Positions 42,084-51,287 of a DNA stretch of 64,000 bases are shown here, piece by piece (within the stretch, counting starts at the first letter, position 1; every line of letters starts with the position of its first letter). A program made the position numbers and the translations under genes. The stretch lies in assembly GCA_011032825.1 (NCBI GenBank), contig JAADJZ010000009.1:248001-312000 (forward strand), read 5' to 3'. Under the pieces are notes generated by a model, which saw only the letters and a list, made by a program, of their open reading frames with translations, had not been told where the DNA came from and did no database searches. The stretch comes from Massariosphaeria phaeospora. Lineage: Eukaryota; Ascomycota; Dothideomycetes; Pleosporales.

Positions 42084-43784
42084 CTACGCATCGTCTGAGT
42101 TATAAAAATGATTCCCCTCCCTACAGAGCACCTCTCCCGCCATGCCCCGCCTCCCCGCCGCCCCCCACCACTCGGGATCATGCTCGGCCTCGGCCTCCGC
42201 AAACCGCACCAACCCCTCCGCGATTCTCGCCAGCATGGCATCCTTCTGAGCGTCGCCGTCGGGGAGGCGCTCGGCACCCAGCTGCGTCTCCTCGAGGCCC
42301 ACCCATATGATCAGCCTGCGCTTCTCAAACCGACGGCCATCCGGAAAAACGACCGTCTGGTCCAGGTCTTCGGCGTGCGCGGTCAACACTTCAGGCCGGA
42401 TATGGCCAATGACCGCCGGCGCAAATAGATCGCTGTTGGGCTCGGCTGTGAGTACCAACGTCGGGTCGAGACCGGGCAGGACCTTCTCGCGGTACGGGAT
42501 CGGGCCCTGGAAGCCCAGGCGGCGCATGACCCAGTGCTCAGGCGCCACAGCGGGCATCGAGTACGGCTTCAGTTCCGGCACCTCGAGCGGCTGCGACGGC
42601 AGCAGCGCGTGGAGAGATGTCAGATGCGTTTGGCGATCGCGCTGGGTGAGGCCCGACCACGCTTTGGCAGTCTCCCAGCCGGTTCTGTAGGCCGGGTGCG
42701 AGAACAGCTTGAAGGCTGTGGCGAAGGCCTTGCCGGCTTTGATTGGGTGGTTCAGGCCCAGCTCTGCGACGCCGAAGATGTTGCGGGTGCAGGACATGAG
42801 AGCGCTGTGGAGGAAGCCCGGTTCGTCTTTCGAGTACAAGTCGTTGGTCTTCTCTATAACCTCGATGCGACCAAGGTAGTCCGTCACCAGTCCGTATGCC
42901 CGCTTGTCCATCTCCATAGTCGTCAAATCTGTCATGAAAACCGTGATGATATCGGTCATCGTCATGTAACCCAAGAGCTGAAACGCACGCAGTTGATCTG
43001 GGTCCGATTTCATCTTTGTGTTCTTGGTCGTGGTCGCGGAAACGAAGGTTTGTAAGCTCTCGTACTTGGTTAGGGCTTCCGTCGTGTTGCCCATCCTGAA
43101 AGCAACGTCACCCTTGCGCTTCATGGACAGGGCAAGCTCGTAAATTTCGCACACTCCACCGCGGAGCCAGGCAACGTGCTGTGTCATGGCTTGTTTGACG
43201 TGTGCCGAGAGTGCGGCGTCTACCGGGCCGACGATGGAAACCGTTTGGACCGCTGCCGTACCGCGGACTTGTTCGAACGGGAGGAGCAGCTTCTTCTGGA
43301 CCGCACTGTTAGGCGGGGAAAGAGCAAGTCGCGGCTGTCTGAGGGTGAACTTGAAGTGAAAACACAGAAAGTTGGCAAGATCCATGATCCGCAGCAGCCG
43401 AGCCAGTTTTGGCATGTCATCCAGCAGCATCAGGAACACGTGAGGGCGTTTACCTCCATACTCCTTTGTCCACTTGTCCAGATCAATGGCAACCTCCGCA
43501 ACATGATGGCGGAACTTCATTGTGTTGAAGAAAGGGACTTCATGGTTGTGTAGGGCGACGATTGCTTCTCGAAAATCCCACACCACCTTGGCAAAGCTAT
43601 TCTCGGTGTAGAGAATTTCAGCAGCCTCTGCATGAATGGCGCGGTTGACGCGGAGGATGTTCACTTAGAAGTCGTAGTGCTCCACGGAGCGGGAGTTGGG
43701 CGGCTGGCGGACACGATCCGAGACAAGCAAGTAACGGAGAATTCGCTTTCGAATCGGTTGCGGAAGCAGCTCAAAGGACGACAT
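42084..43784 (-). pseudogene. F-box/2EXR-like protein gene with an early in-frame TAA
   Basis: From ATG 43784 the frame reads MSSFELLPQPIRKRILRYLL, the usual leucine-rich start of this fungal class, and EHYDF. It meets TAA at 43665-43667 (codon 40) and continues VNILRVNRAIHAEAAEILY and TENSFAKVVWDF without shift. The segment YDF-x-VNILRVNRAIHAEA is the conserved strand-turn-helix of 2EXR-type proteins, so the stop falls inside a motif and Gln or Glu would fit. The frame then stays open for 526 codons, including a TPR-like stretch (KRKGDVAFRMGNTTEALTKY), to TGA at 42084. The first codon after the stop is GTG, so no ATG rescues the remainder nearby. A spliced-out stop is unlikely, as no acceptor lies between the stop and the motif. 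Confidence 0.75.
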
Positions 43785-45144
43785 GTTTGAGCGAGGAACG
43801 CTGAGTGGTTCCTTCCAGACGATCGTGATTGTGCAATAGTCGGAGAGGTTAAAGGAATGAATATGACAGACTCGAGTTGCGATCAGAAGGTACGCAGTGG
43901 AGAGGTTTATATATCCAGTAAGTGATCACTACCTCCTGTCGCCCGCGACTGAACATACAAGGATGTTTCTCGCTGAAGTTGTTCTCCTGTCGCCGGCGAC
44001 TGAGTATACAGGGATGTTTTTCGCTGAAGTCTTTCTCGCAGCAACCAGTACGGCTGTCTGGAAAGGACAGCGTTCGGTACCTCGTTTTAAAGCCTGGGTT
44101 CACGTCAATCCATCGAATCCACTATAACCTAATCTCGAGCTTTTCGTCACGCCGTCAGTTGGACTTTAATGTGATGGAATTCCTCGAGTTTTTGGGCGAG
44201 TTCGACGCCACGCTCTTTGGTGGTGTAACATCTCGCGACGTCAGCCAATCCGATCAAAGTCGATAGCTCAGGGCTCTGAGTTCTCGCGCCGTGCACCACG
44301 GAGCTTCGCTCGCCCTATCTCGCCCTTAGATTACACCTAAGATGACACAATATGCCCTGTATGTTCGTTTGTATGCGGGACGCAAAAGCCGACGAGGGAA
44401 AAGGAGAGAGTGCGTTATGGGACGATCGCTACGGGTCTCTGTTTCGTCCGTGCGACGCACCAGCATGACGTTGATTGTTGCAGGTGTGGGAGCGGCTTGT
44501 TGCATCGACAGAAAATGCCCTGTGCTTGCTTGAACGTAGGAGGGTGGTAAAGCGATCAGGTAAACTGCACGCGTTGTGAGTAACGCTTTCGGATCTATCC
44601 AGCTTGGCATCCAAAAGACGCCAGAGCTTGATCCGCCCACCTTTCATTGTCCATCATGATCCTGGATTTCGTTCGCCATGTTTGCCTCTTCCGCCTCGGC
44701 TGTTGAGATTGAACTCGCCGTGGCTGATAATATTGAGAAGGGTGGGCGACTGCTCTGGTCAGCAATATCACCGGCCAAAGCGGTCAGGCGAACTCACACT
44801 GCTGACTTGGAACATACTCTTATTGTTGGTGGTAGTGGTGGTCATAGCCCGTGGGGACGCCGGGATATTGTTGGAAAGACATCTGTTCTAGAAGAAGTGA
44901 GGGACAGAACCGATAAAACGGATAGTATAAGTGAAGACAATCGAAGTGCTGTGAAATGCAATCAGGACACACGGCGGACGAATTGGTCCAAAGTTGACTA
45001 GAAAGAATCCCGGGCATCGGAGGGTTACTCTGCTGGTTAATCACCACCTAGCAGAATCATGACATGAGCTTGAGTCCATCAGTCTCGGTCGTATATCTAC
45101 ATGACATGTACAGTATTAGTACATGCTCCTCTTTGCACATGTCC
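43785..45144. other. Intergenic with a 51-bp tandem repeat; weak ORFs
   Basis: 1.36 kb upstream of the interrupted F-box-like gene and downstream of RSM25. It contains the tandem repeat annotated at 43933-44034. A plus-strand ORF at 44678-45001 (107 codons, ATG start) has mixed composition but no motif or homologue I can name, so I leave it uncalled. Confidence 0.4.
43933..44034. repeat. Two-copy tandem repeat, period 51 bp
   Basis: TCCTGTCGCCCGCGACTGAA begins the first copy and TCCTGTCGCCGGCGACTGAG the second, 51 bp later. Both continue through ATACA.GGATGTTT.TCGCTGAAGT.TTC. The period is 17 codons, and on the minus strand both copies stay open (FSEKHPC..SR.RQE). It lies 150-250 bp upstream of an interrupted gene. 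Confidence 0.85.
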
Positions 45145-45965
45145 TCAAGGATGCACAGCTGCACCCCCCATCGCCAGCTGTCCAGCTTTCGAATCCGGCA
45201 CGCTACCCTGCACCTCCTCGACGGCCGCGTCGAGCTCAGGCTCCGTCAACTCGTCGCCGTCGTTGTCCTGCGGCCCTGTAAACATCTGTGCGCGCATGTT
45301 TTGCTCCTGCTCGACCTGCTTGGCGGCCCATATCTTCCACTTCTCCCACGATCTGTCTTCCAGCTCCATGCCTATGGCCAGCGGGCCCTTGCCGAAGTAG
45401 GCGCCAACGTGGAGGGCTTCTTCTTTTGCGACGCGTCGCCGGATGTCCTCGAGATGGCGGTGCTGGTAGAATTCGCGGCGGGCGAGATCGTAGGCGGCGG
45501 GCTTGGACATGGCCTGGTGTCTCATGAGCCACATCTGGCGCTGGACGACGCTATAGTGGATGCATTAGTTGCTAGTCCTCGTCGCTGCAGCGCTGCAGAG
45601 ATGTACCTCTCTCCGTCCAACTGCTTCCCCGGCTGCACAATCTTGCTCCAGTCCTGTCCTCGCGAGTCGTTGCCGCTGTTTTCGACGATCAACCGCGGCC
45701 GGGCCAGCTCCCATGGATGGTCGCCGAAGAAGTCGCTCCGCAGCTTATCTTCGGGGTACTGGATGGGCAGAGGCTGGAAGATGCGGCTGGCCTTCTTAGT
45801 GCCGCGCGGCCGCGGTGCTCGCTGGACTGGCCGTGCGAGCGTCTCGCCGGGCGGAATGTCGCCGACGACGGCGTACCATTGCGGGAGATGGGGGACGCGC
45901 TTTGCGTCGAAGAGCGCCTTCGCCGTCTGGCGCACACGGAGAGGGCGGAAGTCGTAGCGGCCCAT
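45145..45965 (-). CDS. RSM25: Mitochondrial small ribosomal subunit protein RSM25 (mS23)
   Basis: CDS complement(join(45145..45550,45607..45965)), 254 aa; no standard cleavable presequence is needed in this family. The N-terminus MGRYDFRPLRVRQTAKALFD is diagnostic. It is followed by PQWYAVVGDIPPGETLARPV, FQPLPIQYPEDKLRSDFFGD, HPWELARPR and WSKIVQPGKQLDGE. A 56-bp intron (45551-45606, GTACAT...CTATAG, CTAAT branch) joins LDGES to VVQRQMWLMRHQAMSKPAAY. Then come ARREFYQHRHLEDIRRRVAK, EEALHVGAYFGKGPLAIGME and an acidic tail. It is a structural protein of the mitochondrial 37S subunit. Transcribed divergently from a PPR protein gene 382 bp away. Confidence 0.93.
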
Positions 45966-46347
45966 GGCGGGCGAGACCGGGGCGGCGCTCAGCTCAGCTC
46001 AGCTCAGCTCAGCTCAGCAGATTCGAACAGTCCACGGGTGCGTCAAGGGCGGCGGGGCACGGATAGTCCAGAAGCTGCAGCGATGGCGAGGGGAGGCGCA
46101 ATGGACGGCGTGGGTGTGGCCGTGAACCTGCTGCCGTGAGCGTGCGGAGAAAAGACGGCGCGGAACTTGCCGCGCAGCAAAAGTTTCCCAAACGCGCCCC
46201 GGCGACGACCGCGCAGGCGACGCACACGCCCGCCACCCCGTCTCTGTCGCTCCCAGCTGGTCAATGGGCTCATTCTGATCCCCCGGGACGCTCTGCCGGA
46301 TGGAATCCTGTCCCACGGCCGCCCGCTGACACCATGCCCGCCCTCCC
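45966..46347. promoter_or_regulatory. Divergent promoter RSM25 / PPR gene with CAGCT microsatellite
   Basis: 382 bp between two divergent start codons of genes with mitochondrial products. At 45989-46018 it contains six tandem AGCTC units, only about 30 bp upstream of the RSM25 start codon, so the array probably lies in its 5' leader or core promoter. No intact ORF of its own. Confidence 0.6.
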
Positions 46348-48147
46348 ATGTCCCTCTTCCGCACCCTCGACCGGACGACGTGCACCTCCGCGGCCTCCAG
46401 CCCCCGCCACACACGGCGACCCGTCCTCGCCTTCCTCTGTCCTGGATTCTACACCAAGTCGACCCGTCGTCGCTTCCGGCCCGCTGCAGCCAACCACGCG
46501 CCTCGGCTGCCTCTTCCCTCGGTCGAGCACATGGAGAGCTTTTTCATCCAGGCCTTAGTCCGGGCGGGGTCCTGTCCAGCGCATGCGAAGCACATCTCGA
46601 CGCTGCGAGACACCATCCCGTTCTCCACGCGCCACCACAAGACGCGGCGGAGAGGCTCGGCACAAGGCGTGCGGAGAGACTTCAAGTCGCCCAAGACGAC
46701 TCGAGCCGGACCACTAGCAAGAGTCGGGCAGTTTGCGCGGAAGGAATTGGAGGCACTAGTTGATTACTACGGCATCGACTTCGAACGTGGCGTAGAGAAA
46801 GACGATATCCAGGACGAGGGCTCGCTGATCTGGAACATTGGAGATGACCACGAACCGTGGCCAGTCCGCAATCCGGACGATGCCCTGCTCATCGACAAAC
46901 TGGAGAAGCTGCTCGAGGACGAGGAATCGCCACATGAAGAAGTGTACGACACATACAGGCTCCTTCCCCGGCCTGGTGTTGTATATCTGTGCACCAAGAC
47001 CATCCGCAGATTGCTCCACCACCTGTCAGTTGTCGAGCGGCCATCCCAGATCCATATGCAGCGCTTTCTGTCTGTGTTGGACGACATGAAAAGTGCCCAC
47101 ATCCACATCTCACGGGCAGAATGGACGTCCGCCATCTACTTTGCCGGCCGCTTCATGGGCAAGGTCTCCGCGCACCAAGTCCAATCGGCCCTCTACATAT
47201 GGCGGGACATGGAGAAGCGGGCTGGTGTCAAAGGGGGCCCTGTAACCTTCAACGTCCTTTTTGACGTCGCTGTCAAGGCTGGCAAATACACACTCGCAGA
47301 GACATTTCTGAAGGAAATGCAGGCTCGCAAGCTCAAGCTCCACCGGCATTTCCGCGTTTCGCTACTGTACTACTACGGTGTGCAGCAGAACGGGGATCGC
47401 GTGAGAAGAACGTACAAGGAGCTCGTGGAAGCGGGCGACATTGTGGACACCGTAGTGATGAACGCGGTGATCGCTGCTCTGTTTCGAGCCGGCGAACCTA
47501 CAGCTGCTGAGCACGTCTTCGAGCGAATGAAACGGCTGAAGGCTACGAGGACCTCAACCTCGTTCCCGCATACGTTTTACAAGCAAGGCACATGGCGAGA
47601 GCGCCGACTCCTCGGGCTACACTTGACCCACGAAGGGCGCCACCTCACCGAATCTGCGGAGCTCGAGAAGTGGGAAGACCTCCAGAACACAGCTCCCATC
47701 GCCCCAAACGCCCGGACCTATGGGCTGCTCATCCGATACCACGCCGCCACAGCCGGGAACATCGATCGCGTTCAAGAGCTCCTTGAGGAGATGCGGTACC
47801 ACAAAATCCCCATCCAGGGTACCATATTCATCGTCATCATCTACGGTTTCAGCTCGTTCGGCGGGGTGCGCTATTCCTCGTGGACCCGAGACAAGCTCGA
47901 GAGTCTCTGGAAGGCCTACATCCAGTCCGAGCAGGACAAAGTTGACCGGACCTGGTTCTCGAGCATGTCTGTCATCGCCGCGCTGAAGGCCTTCAAGAAG
48001 TGCACTACGGCCGAGCGCACCATGCAAGCATGGGAGGAGGTCCGCAAGGTGTGGGAGCCGGGGTCTGAAGAGCTGGAAGCTGTGCTACAGGCCCTGCGAA
48101 GGCTGGTTCCGCAGCGGGGCTTCTTTGACGAGAACAGGCGACTGTGA
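46348..48147 (+). CDS. Pentatricopeptide-repeat (PPR) protein, probably mitochondrial
   Basis: Single exon, 599 aa, ATG 46348, stop TGA. The N-terminal 50 residues are Arg/Ser/Thr-rich and nearly free of acidic residues (RTLDRTTCTSAASSPRHTRR), consistent with an import signal. PPR-like 35-residue helical pairs are visible: VTFNVLFDVAVKAGKYTLAE plus TFLKEMQARKLKLHRHFRVS; DTVVMNAVIAALFRAGEPTA plus AEHVFERMKRLKA; ARTYGLLIRYHAATAGNIDR plus VQELLEEMRYHKIPIQGTIF; then a related repeat ending in TMQAWEEVRKVWEPGSEELE. Such proteins bind organellar RNA. Which mitochondrial transcript it acts on cannot be told. It shares a divergent promoter with RSM25. Confidence 0.88.
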   Translation: MSLFRTLDRTTCTSAASSPRHTRRPVLAFLCPGFYTKSTRRRFRPAAANHAPRLPLPSVEHMESFFIQALVRAGSCPAHAKHISTLRDTIPFSTRHHKTRRRGSAQGVRRDFKSPKTTRAGPLARVGQFARKELEALVDYYGIDFERGVEKDDIQDEGSLIWNIGDDHEPWPVRNPDDALLIDKLEKLLEDEESPHEEVYDTYRLLPRPGVVYLCTKTIRRLLHHLSVVERPSQIHMQRFLSVLDDMKSAHIHISRAEWTSAIYFAGRFMGKVSAHQVQSALYIWRDMEKRAGVKGGPVTFNVLFDVAVKAGKYTLAETFLKEMQARKLKLHRHFRVSLLYYYGVQQNGDRVRRTYKELVEAGDIVDTVVMNAVIAALFRAGEPTAAEHVFERMKRLKATRTSTSFPHTFYKQGTWRERRLLGLHLTHEGRHLTESAELEKWEDLQNTAPIAPNARTYGLLIRYHAATAGNIDRVQELLEEMRYHKIPIQGTIFIVIIYGFSSFGGVRYSSWTRDKLESLWKAYIQSEQDKVDRTWFSSMSVIAALKAFKKCTTAERTMQAWEEVRKVWEPGSEELEAVLQALRRLVPQRGFFDENRRL

Positions 48148-48615
48148 GATGCAGATACTACAACGAACGCAATGTGTTGTATGACATGAGTGAGTGAGTG
48201 ATTGTGAAATGTACTACGACAGGGTGTGTTTTGTATATGTAATTAGATACGGACCAGCTGTGCATAGATAGCCGACAGCCCTGGCAAATAGATCAATCGG
48301 CCACTGATACGAGTGCGCGACGTTGACGTATTACCCCTCCTGACAAACTTCGTTGCAGTTAACCAGTCAAGATTGGGTCCTCTTCCGCTCGGCGGGTTCT
48401 ATTAGTGCATTGCTGACTGTACTAGATACAGTAGGGTCTTGTAGCGATGAAGGAGAACTCTCTTTTCATTTCTACGATTATGTATACTATCAAGAGAACC
48501 GAGTGAATGCTGTAAGATAGATGCTAACCGGAAGCCGTTAGCGGGTTCCCTACTCTTCAACAACACCACAAGAGCTTCACAATTATCTACACCTCACAAC
48601 ACCCAACTTCCCAAC
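48148..48615. other. Intergenic, no gene seen
   Basis: About 470 bp between two plus-strand genes. No ORF of note. The final 60 bases are AC-rich and likely the 5' leader of the NmrA-like gene. Confidence 0.5.
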
Positions 48616-49563
48616 ATGTCGATCCAGCACGTCGCCGTCATCGGCGGCACCGGCACCATCGGCGCGCCCATCCTCGCCGCCCTCAAATCCTGCCCCTCCT
48701 TCAGCACCATCTCGGTCCTCAACCGCTCCACCTCGACCTCGACCTACCCCTCCACGCACGTGATCACCATCCCCTCGGACCTGGCCACCCCCTCGCTCAC
48801 CGCGCTCTTCAAGCACCACGCCATCGACGCCCTTGTCATCGCCATCGCGGGTTCGCACGTCGACGAGCAGAAACGGCTCATCGACGCGGCGTTCCAGGCT
48901 GGCGTGCAGCGCGTGATCCCCGCTGAGTTCGGCAGCTGCGACTCGGCGGACCCGCGGACGTGCGAGGTGCTGCCGCTCATGGCGGGCAAGAAGGTGGTGC
49001 GCGAGTACCTGGAAGAAGTGGCGCGGCGGGAGAGGCCGCAGGGGCAGGGGCACGGGCACGGGCACGGCGGCAGGCTGACGTGGACGGCGCTGGTGACGGG
49101 CCATTTCTTCGACTACGGGCTGACGTGCGGGCTGCTCAAGTTCGACGTCGAGCGCCGGACGGCGTATCTCGTTGATGGCGGGGCGGTCAAGTTCAGCGCG
49201 TCGACGCTGCCGTTTATCGCAGACGCGGTGGTCAGGGTCCTAGAGAGGCCAGTCGAGACAGAGAACAGGCTGCTGTATGTGCAGAGCCACTACGTGACGC
49301 AGCTGGAGGTGCTGGCGGCGTTGGAGAAGGTGACGGGCGGGCCGTGGGAGCGTGTGCAGGAGAGCAGTGAGGAGGTGTTGGCGGTGGCGCGGCCGAAGAT
49401 GCTAGAGGGGGAGGGAGAGGCGCTGGAAGAGGTTGTGGCGGTGTGGGGGATTGTCGCGAGCGATTGGAAAGGCAAGCATGGGTTTGCGAATGAGGTGTTG
49501 GGGCTGGAGGAGGAGAGGCTGGAGGAGACGGTTAGGGCGGTGTTGGGGGATAGGGGGAAGTAG
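48616..49563 (+). CDS. NmrA-like / isoflavone-reductase-like NAD(P)-binding protein
   Basis: Single exon, 315 aa, ATG 48616, stop TAG. The N-terminus HVAVIGGTGTIGAPILAAL has the Rossmann motif GGTGTIG, typical of NmrA and isoflavone-reductase-like atypical short-chain dehydrogenases. It is followed by SVLNRSTSTS, DALVIAIAGSHVDEQKRLID, AAFQAGVQRVIPAEFGSCDS and TWTALVTGHFFDYGL. The VIPAEFG...D segment and the FFDYG turn fit the family. A Gly/His-rich loop (GQGHGHGHGG, about residues 137-146) is unusual and may be an expanded codon repeat. The substrate is unknown; members act as reductases or as redox sensors. The next gene, in the same direction, is a tautomerase. Confidence 0.85.
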   Translation: MSIQHVAVIGGTGTIGAPILAALKSCPSFSTISVLNRSTSTSTYPSTHVITIPSDLATPSLTALFKHHAIDALVIAIAGSHVDEQKRLIDAAFQAGVQRVIPAEFGSCDSADPRTCEVLPLMAGKKVVREYLEEVARRERPQGQGHGHGHGGRLTWTALVTGHFFDYGLTCGLLKFDVERRTAYLVDGGAVKFSASTLPFIADAVVRVLERPVETENRLLYVQSHYVTQLEVLAALEKVTGGPWERVQESSEEVLAVARPKMLEGEGEALEEVVAVWGIVASDWKGKHGFANEVLGLEEERLEETVRAVLGDRGK

Positions 49564-50187
49564 ATTGATCGCGCGCTTCCCTTGTTCTACTTCCCCTGTC
49601 AAAGCATTACCCCGTGTGCCGAAGACAATAAAGCTTTCCAACGGTAGTATCAACGCTCTGGAACTCTCTCCGTATGTCTTGCACTGTCAAGAGGATCGCA
49701 AAAGAAGGATAACCTCAATCAGGCACGGAGTCCGATCGGTCCAAGGGTGCGTGCAAGGTTTTGGCTAGGACAGGACAGGAGGAGGTGGAGGTAGAGGTAT
49801 AGCAATGTAAGTAATCACTAATTGCTCTGTTTAATCTAGATTACTGTGCGGAGGCTGATTCATACATAGATACTTAAACACATGCATACTCAACATCAGC
49901 CAGCCTAGTTTACCTCGGCACTGCTCATTCAAAAACCACCCGTATCAATCACGTATACTCTAATATAGAAACTCCCGTTGCACGACATGCAAGTGATTAC
50001 TGAACCACGCATGATTACTCAAAACGCCAACCTCAAGAGTCATCATCACCCACCCACCCACATACCGATCGGTATATAAACACCACCAAGGCCACCAAAC
50101 CCAGTTTCCCAGAAATCAATCCCGAGCACTTGACCTAAACACATTTCACCCTCCATCTACATACATACCCCCTGCCCCACACCCAAA
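49564..50187. other. Intergenic, no gene seen
   Basis: About 620 bp between two same-strand genes. It includes a CATACATAC-type leader just before the tautomerase ATG. No ORF supported. Confidence 0.5.
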
Positions 50188-50799
50188 ATGCCCCTCTGGA
50201 CCATCTACCACCCGCCCTCAACCTTCGCCTCCCCTCGCACACGCAAATCCCTCGCGCAATCCATAACCGCTATCTACACCGCCGCCCACCTCCCCGCCTT
50301 CTACGTAAACGTACTATTCATCCCCGTGGCTGCATCGTCCATCTACATCGGCGGCGTAGCGCGACCCTCGCAAGAGCGTAGTAGTAATAGCAGTGCGAAC
50401 ATCGGGCCCGACCCCACCGTTCCGTTCATCCGCATCACAATCCAGAACATCGCGCGGAAAATGTACGCCCATCTTCCATCTTTCCATTCCCACTTTTTCC
50501 CCGTATTCTCCACTAACTAACACGTCGTTTGTCTCAGCCCCGACGTTTCCCGACGCGACCGCTTCCTCGCGCGCGTCGACGGCGCGCTGAAGCCGTTCAT
50601 CGCAGACGAGGGCTACGACTGGGAGTATAGCGTTGCAGAGACGAGCCGTGATCTGTGGAAGATCCAGGGGCTTGTTCCGCCGATGGCGGGGAGCGAGGCG
50701 GAGGCGGAGTGGGTGAGGGGGAATCGCGCGGTGGAGTTTGAGCGCGAGAAAGGGGGGTTGGGGGAGGAGGAGGTGGAGGGGAAGGAGGGGAAGTTGTAG
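50188..50799 (+). CDS. Tautomerase-superfamily protein (cis-CaaD-like)
   Basis: CDS join(50188..50462,50538..50799), 178 aa. It begins MPLWTIYHPPSTFASPRTRK; after Met removal Pro would be the N-terminal catalytic base, as in the tautomerase superfamily. SLAQSITAIYTAAHLPAFYV, NVLFIPVAASSIYIGG and PFIRITIQNIARK give the beta-alpha-beta fold of the fungal cis-3-chloroacrylate-dehalogenase-like group. The 75-bp intron (50463-50537, GTACGC, CTAAC branch, CTCAG) joins RKI to PDVSRRDRFLARVDGALKPF, then DEGYDWEYSVAETSRDLWKI. The C-terminus is Glu/Gly-rich. The natural substrate is unknown. Members isomerise or hydrate small unsaturated acids. Cytosolic, no signal peptide. Confidence 0.87.
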
Positions 50800-51287
50800 A
50801 GAAGCGGGTGGTGGGGATTGAGTGTCAACTAGTAACTAGCGATGAGAAGGCGGATTATGACTTTTATTTCTGTATTGCTGGTTTCTACTGCGATGACTTG
50901 TGGTAGACAGTGAATTAACTACGCTAATCTATTCTAAACTCTATGCTCGTCGAAGTGTTAATTAAGTTATATTCTTTGATATTTAGAATAATAAACTTCT
51001 AATTTTAGATAATAACCTTTATATTAGAGGTATGCGCTTCTAAAGTTAGGAAGTACAACCTCTGCATTTAGGTGCTAAGCTCTAAACGTGGAATTTGTGC
51101 TATTGTGTAGTGTTGTATCTTTACCCCTTACTTAGTGTGCTGTTTTGCGCCTTTTACTTAGTGCAAGAGTCGCCGGAGTGATGCGACTAGAAGGCGAGTC
51201 TGTCGCTCTAGACAACAGGCCGCCGACGCCCATGAAAGTGGTCCATCGATTTCAGACCACGTCCCATACCGGCACCCCATTGCATCT
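50800..51287. other. Intergenic with an AT-rich segment
   Basis: The gap between convergent genes includes an AT-rich stretch at about 50920-51080. It carries repeated words such as TTCTAA.TTTAG and TTCTAAAGTTAG, the latter shared with the island near 34.1 kb. No gene. Confidence 0.5.

Noticed and set aside
403..43667. Reassignment of UAA/UAG to glutamine
   Set aside because: Core genes here end at TAA or TAG exactly where the families end (UTP25 TAG after GDVFDFV, AHC1-like TAG, PHO84 and PHO89 TAA), so both codons work as stops.
44678..45001. Small plus-strand gene of 107 codons
   Set aside because: It has an ATG and mixed composition but no recognisable motif, homologue or splice context; too weak to call.
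45064..45957. Plus-strand ORF of 297 codons
   Set aside because: It is the antisense shadow of RSM25, whose spliced protein is clearly recognisable.
48583..49104. Minus-strand ORF of 173 codons
   Set aside because: It is antisense to the Rossmann-fold part of the NmrA-like gene.
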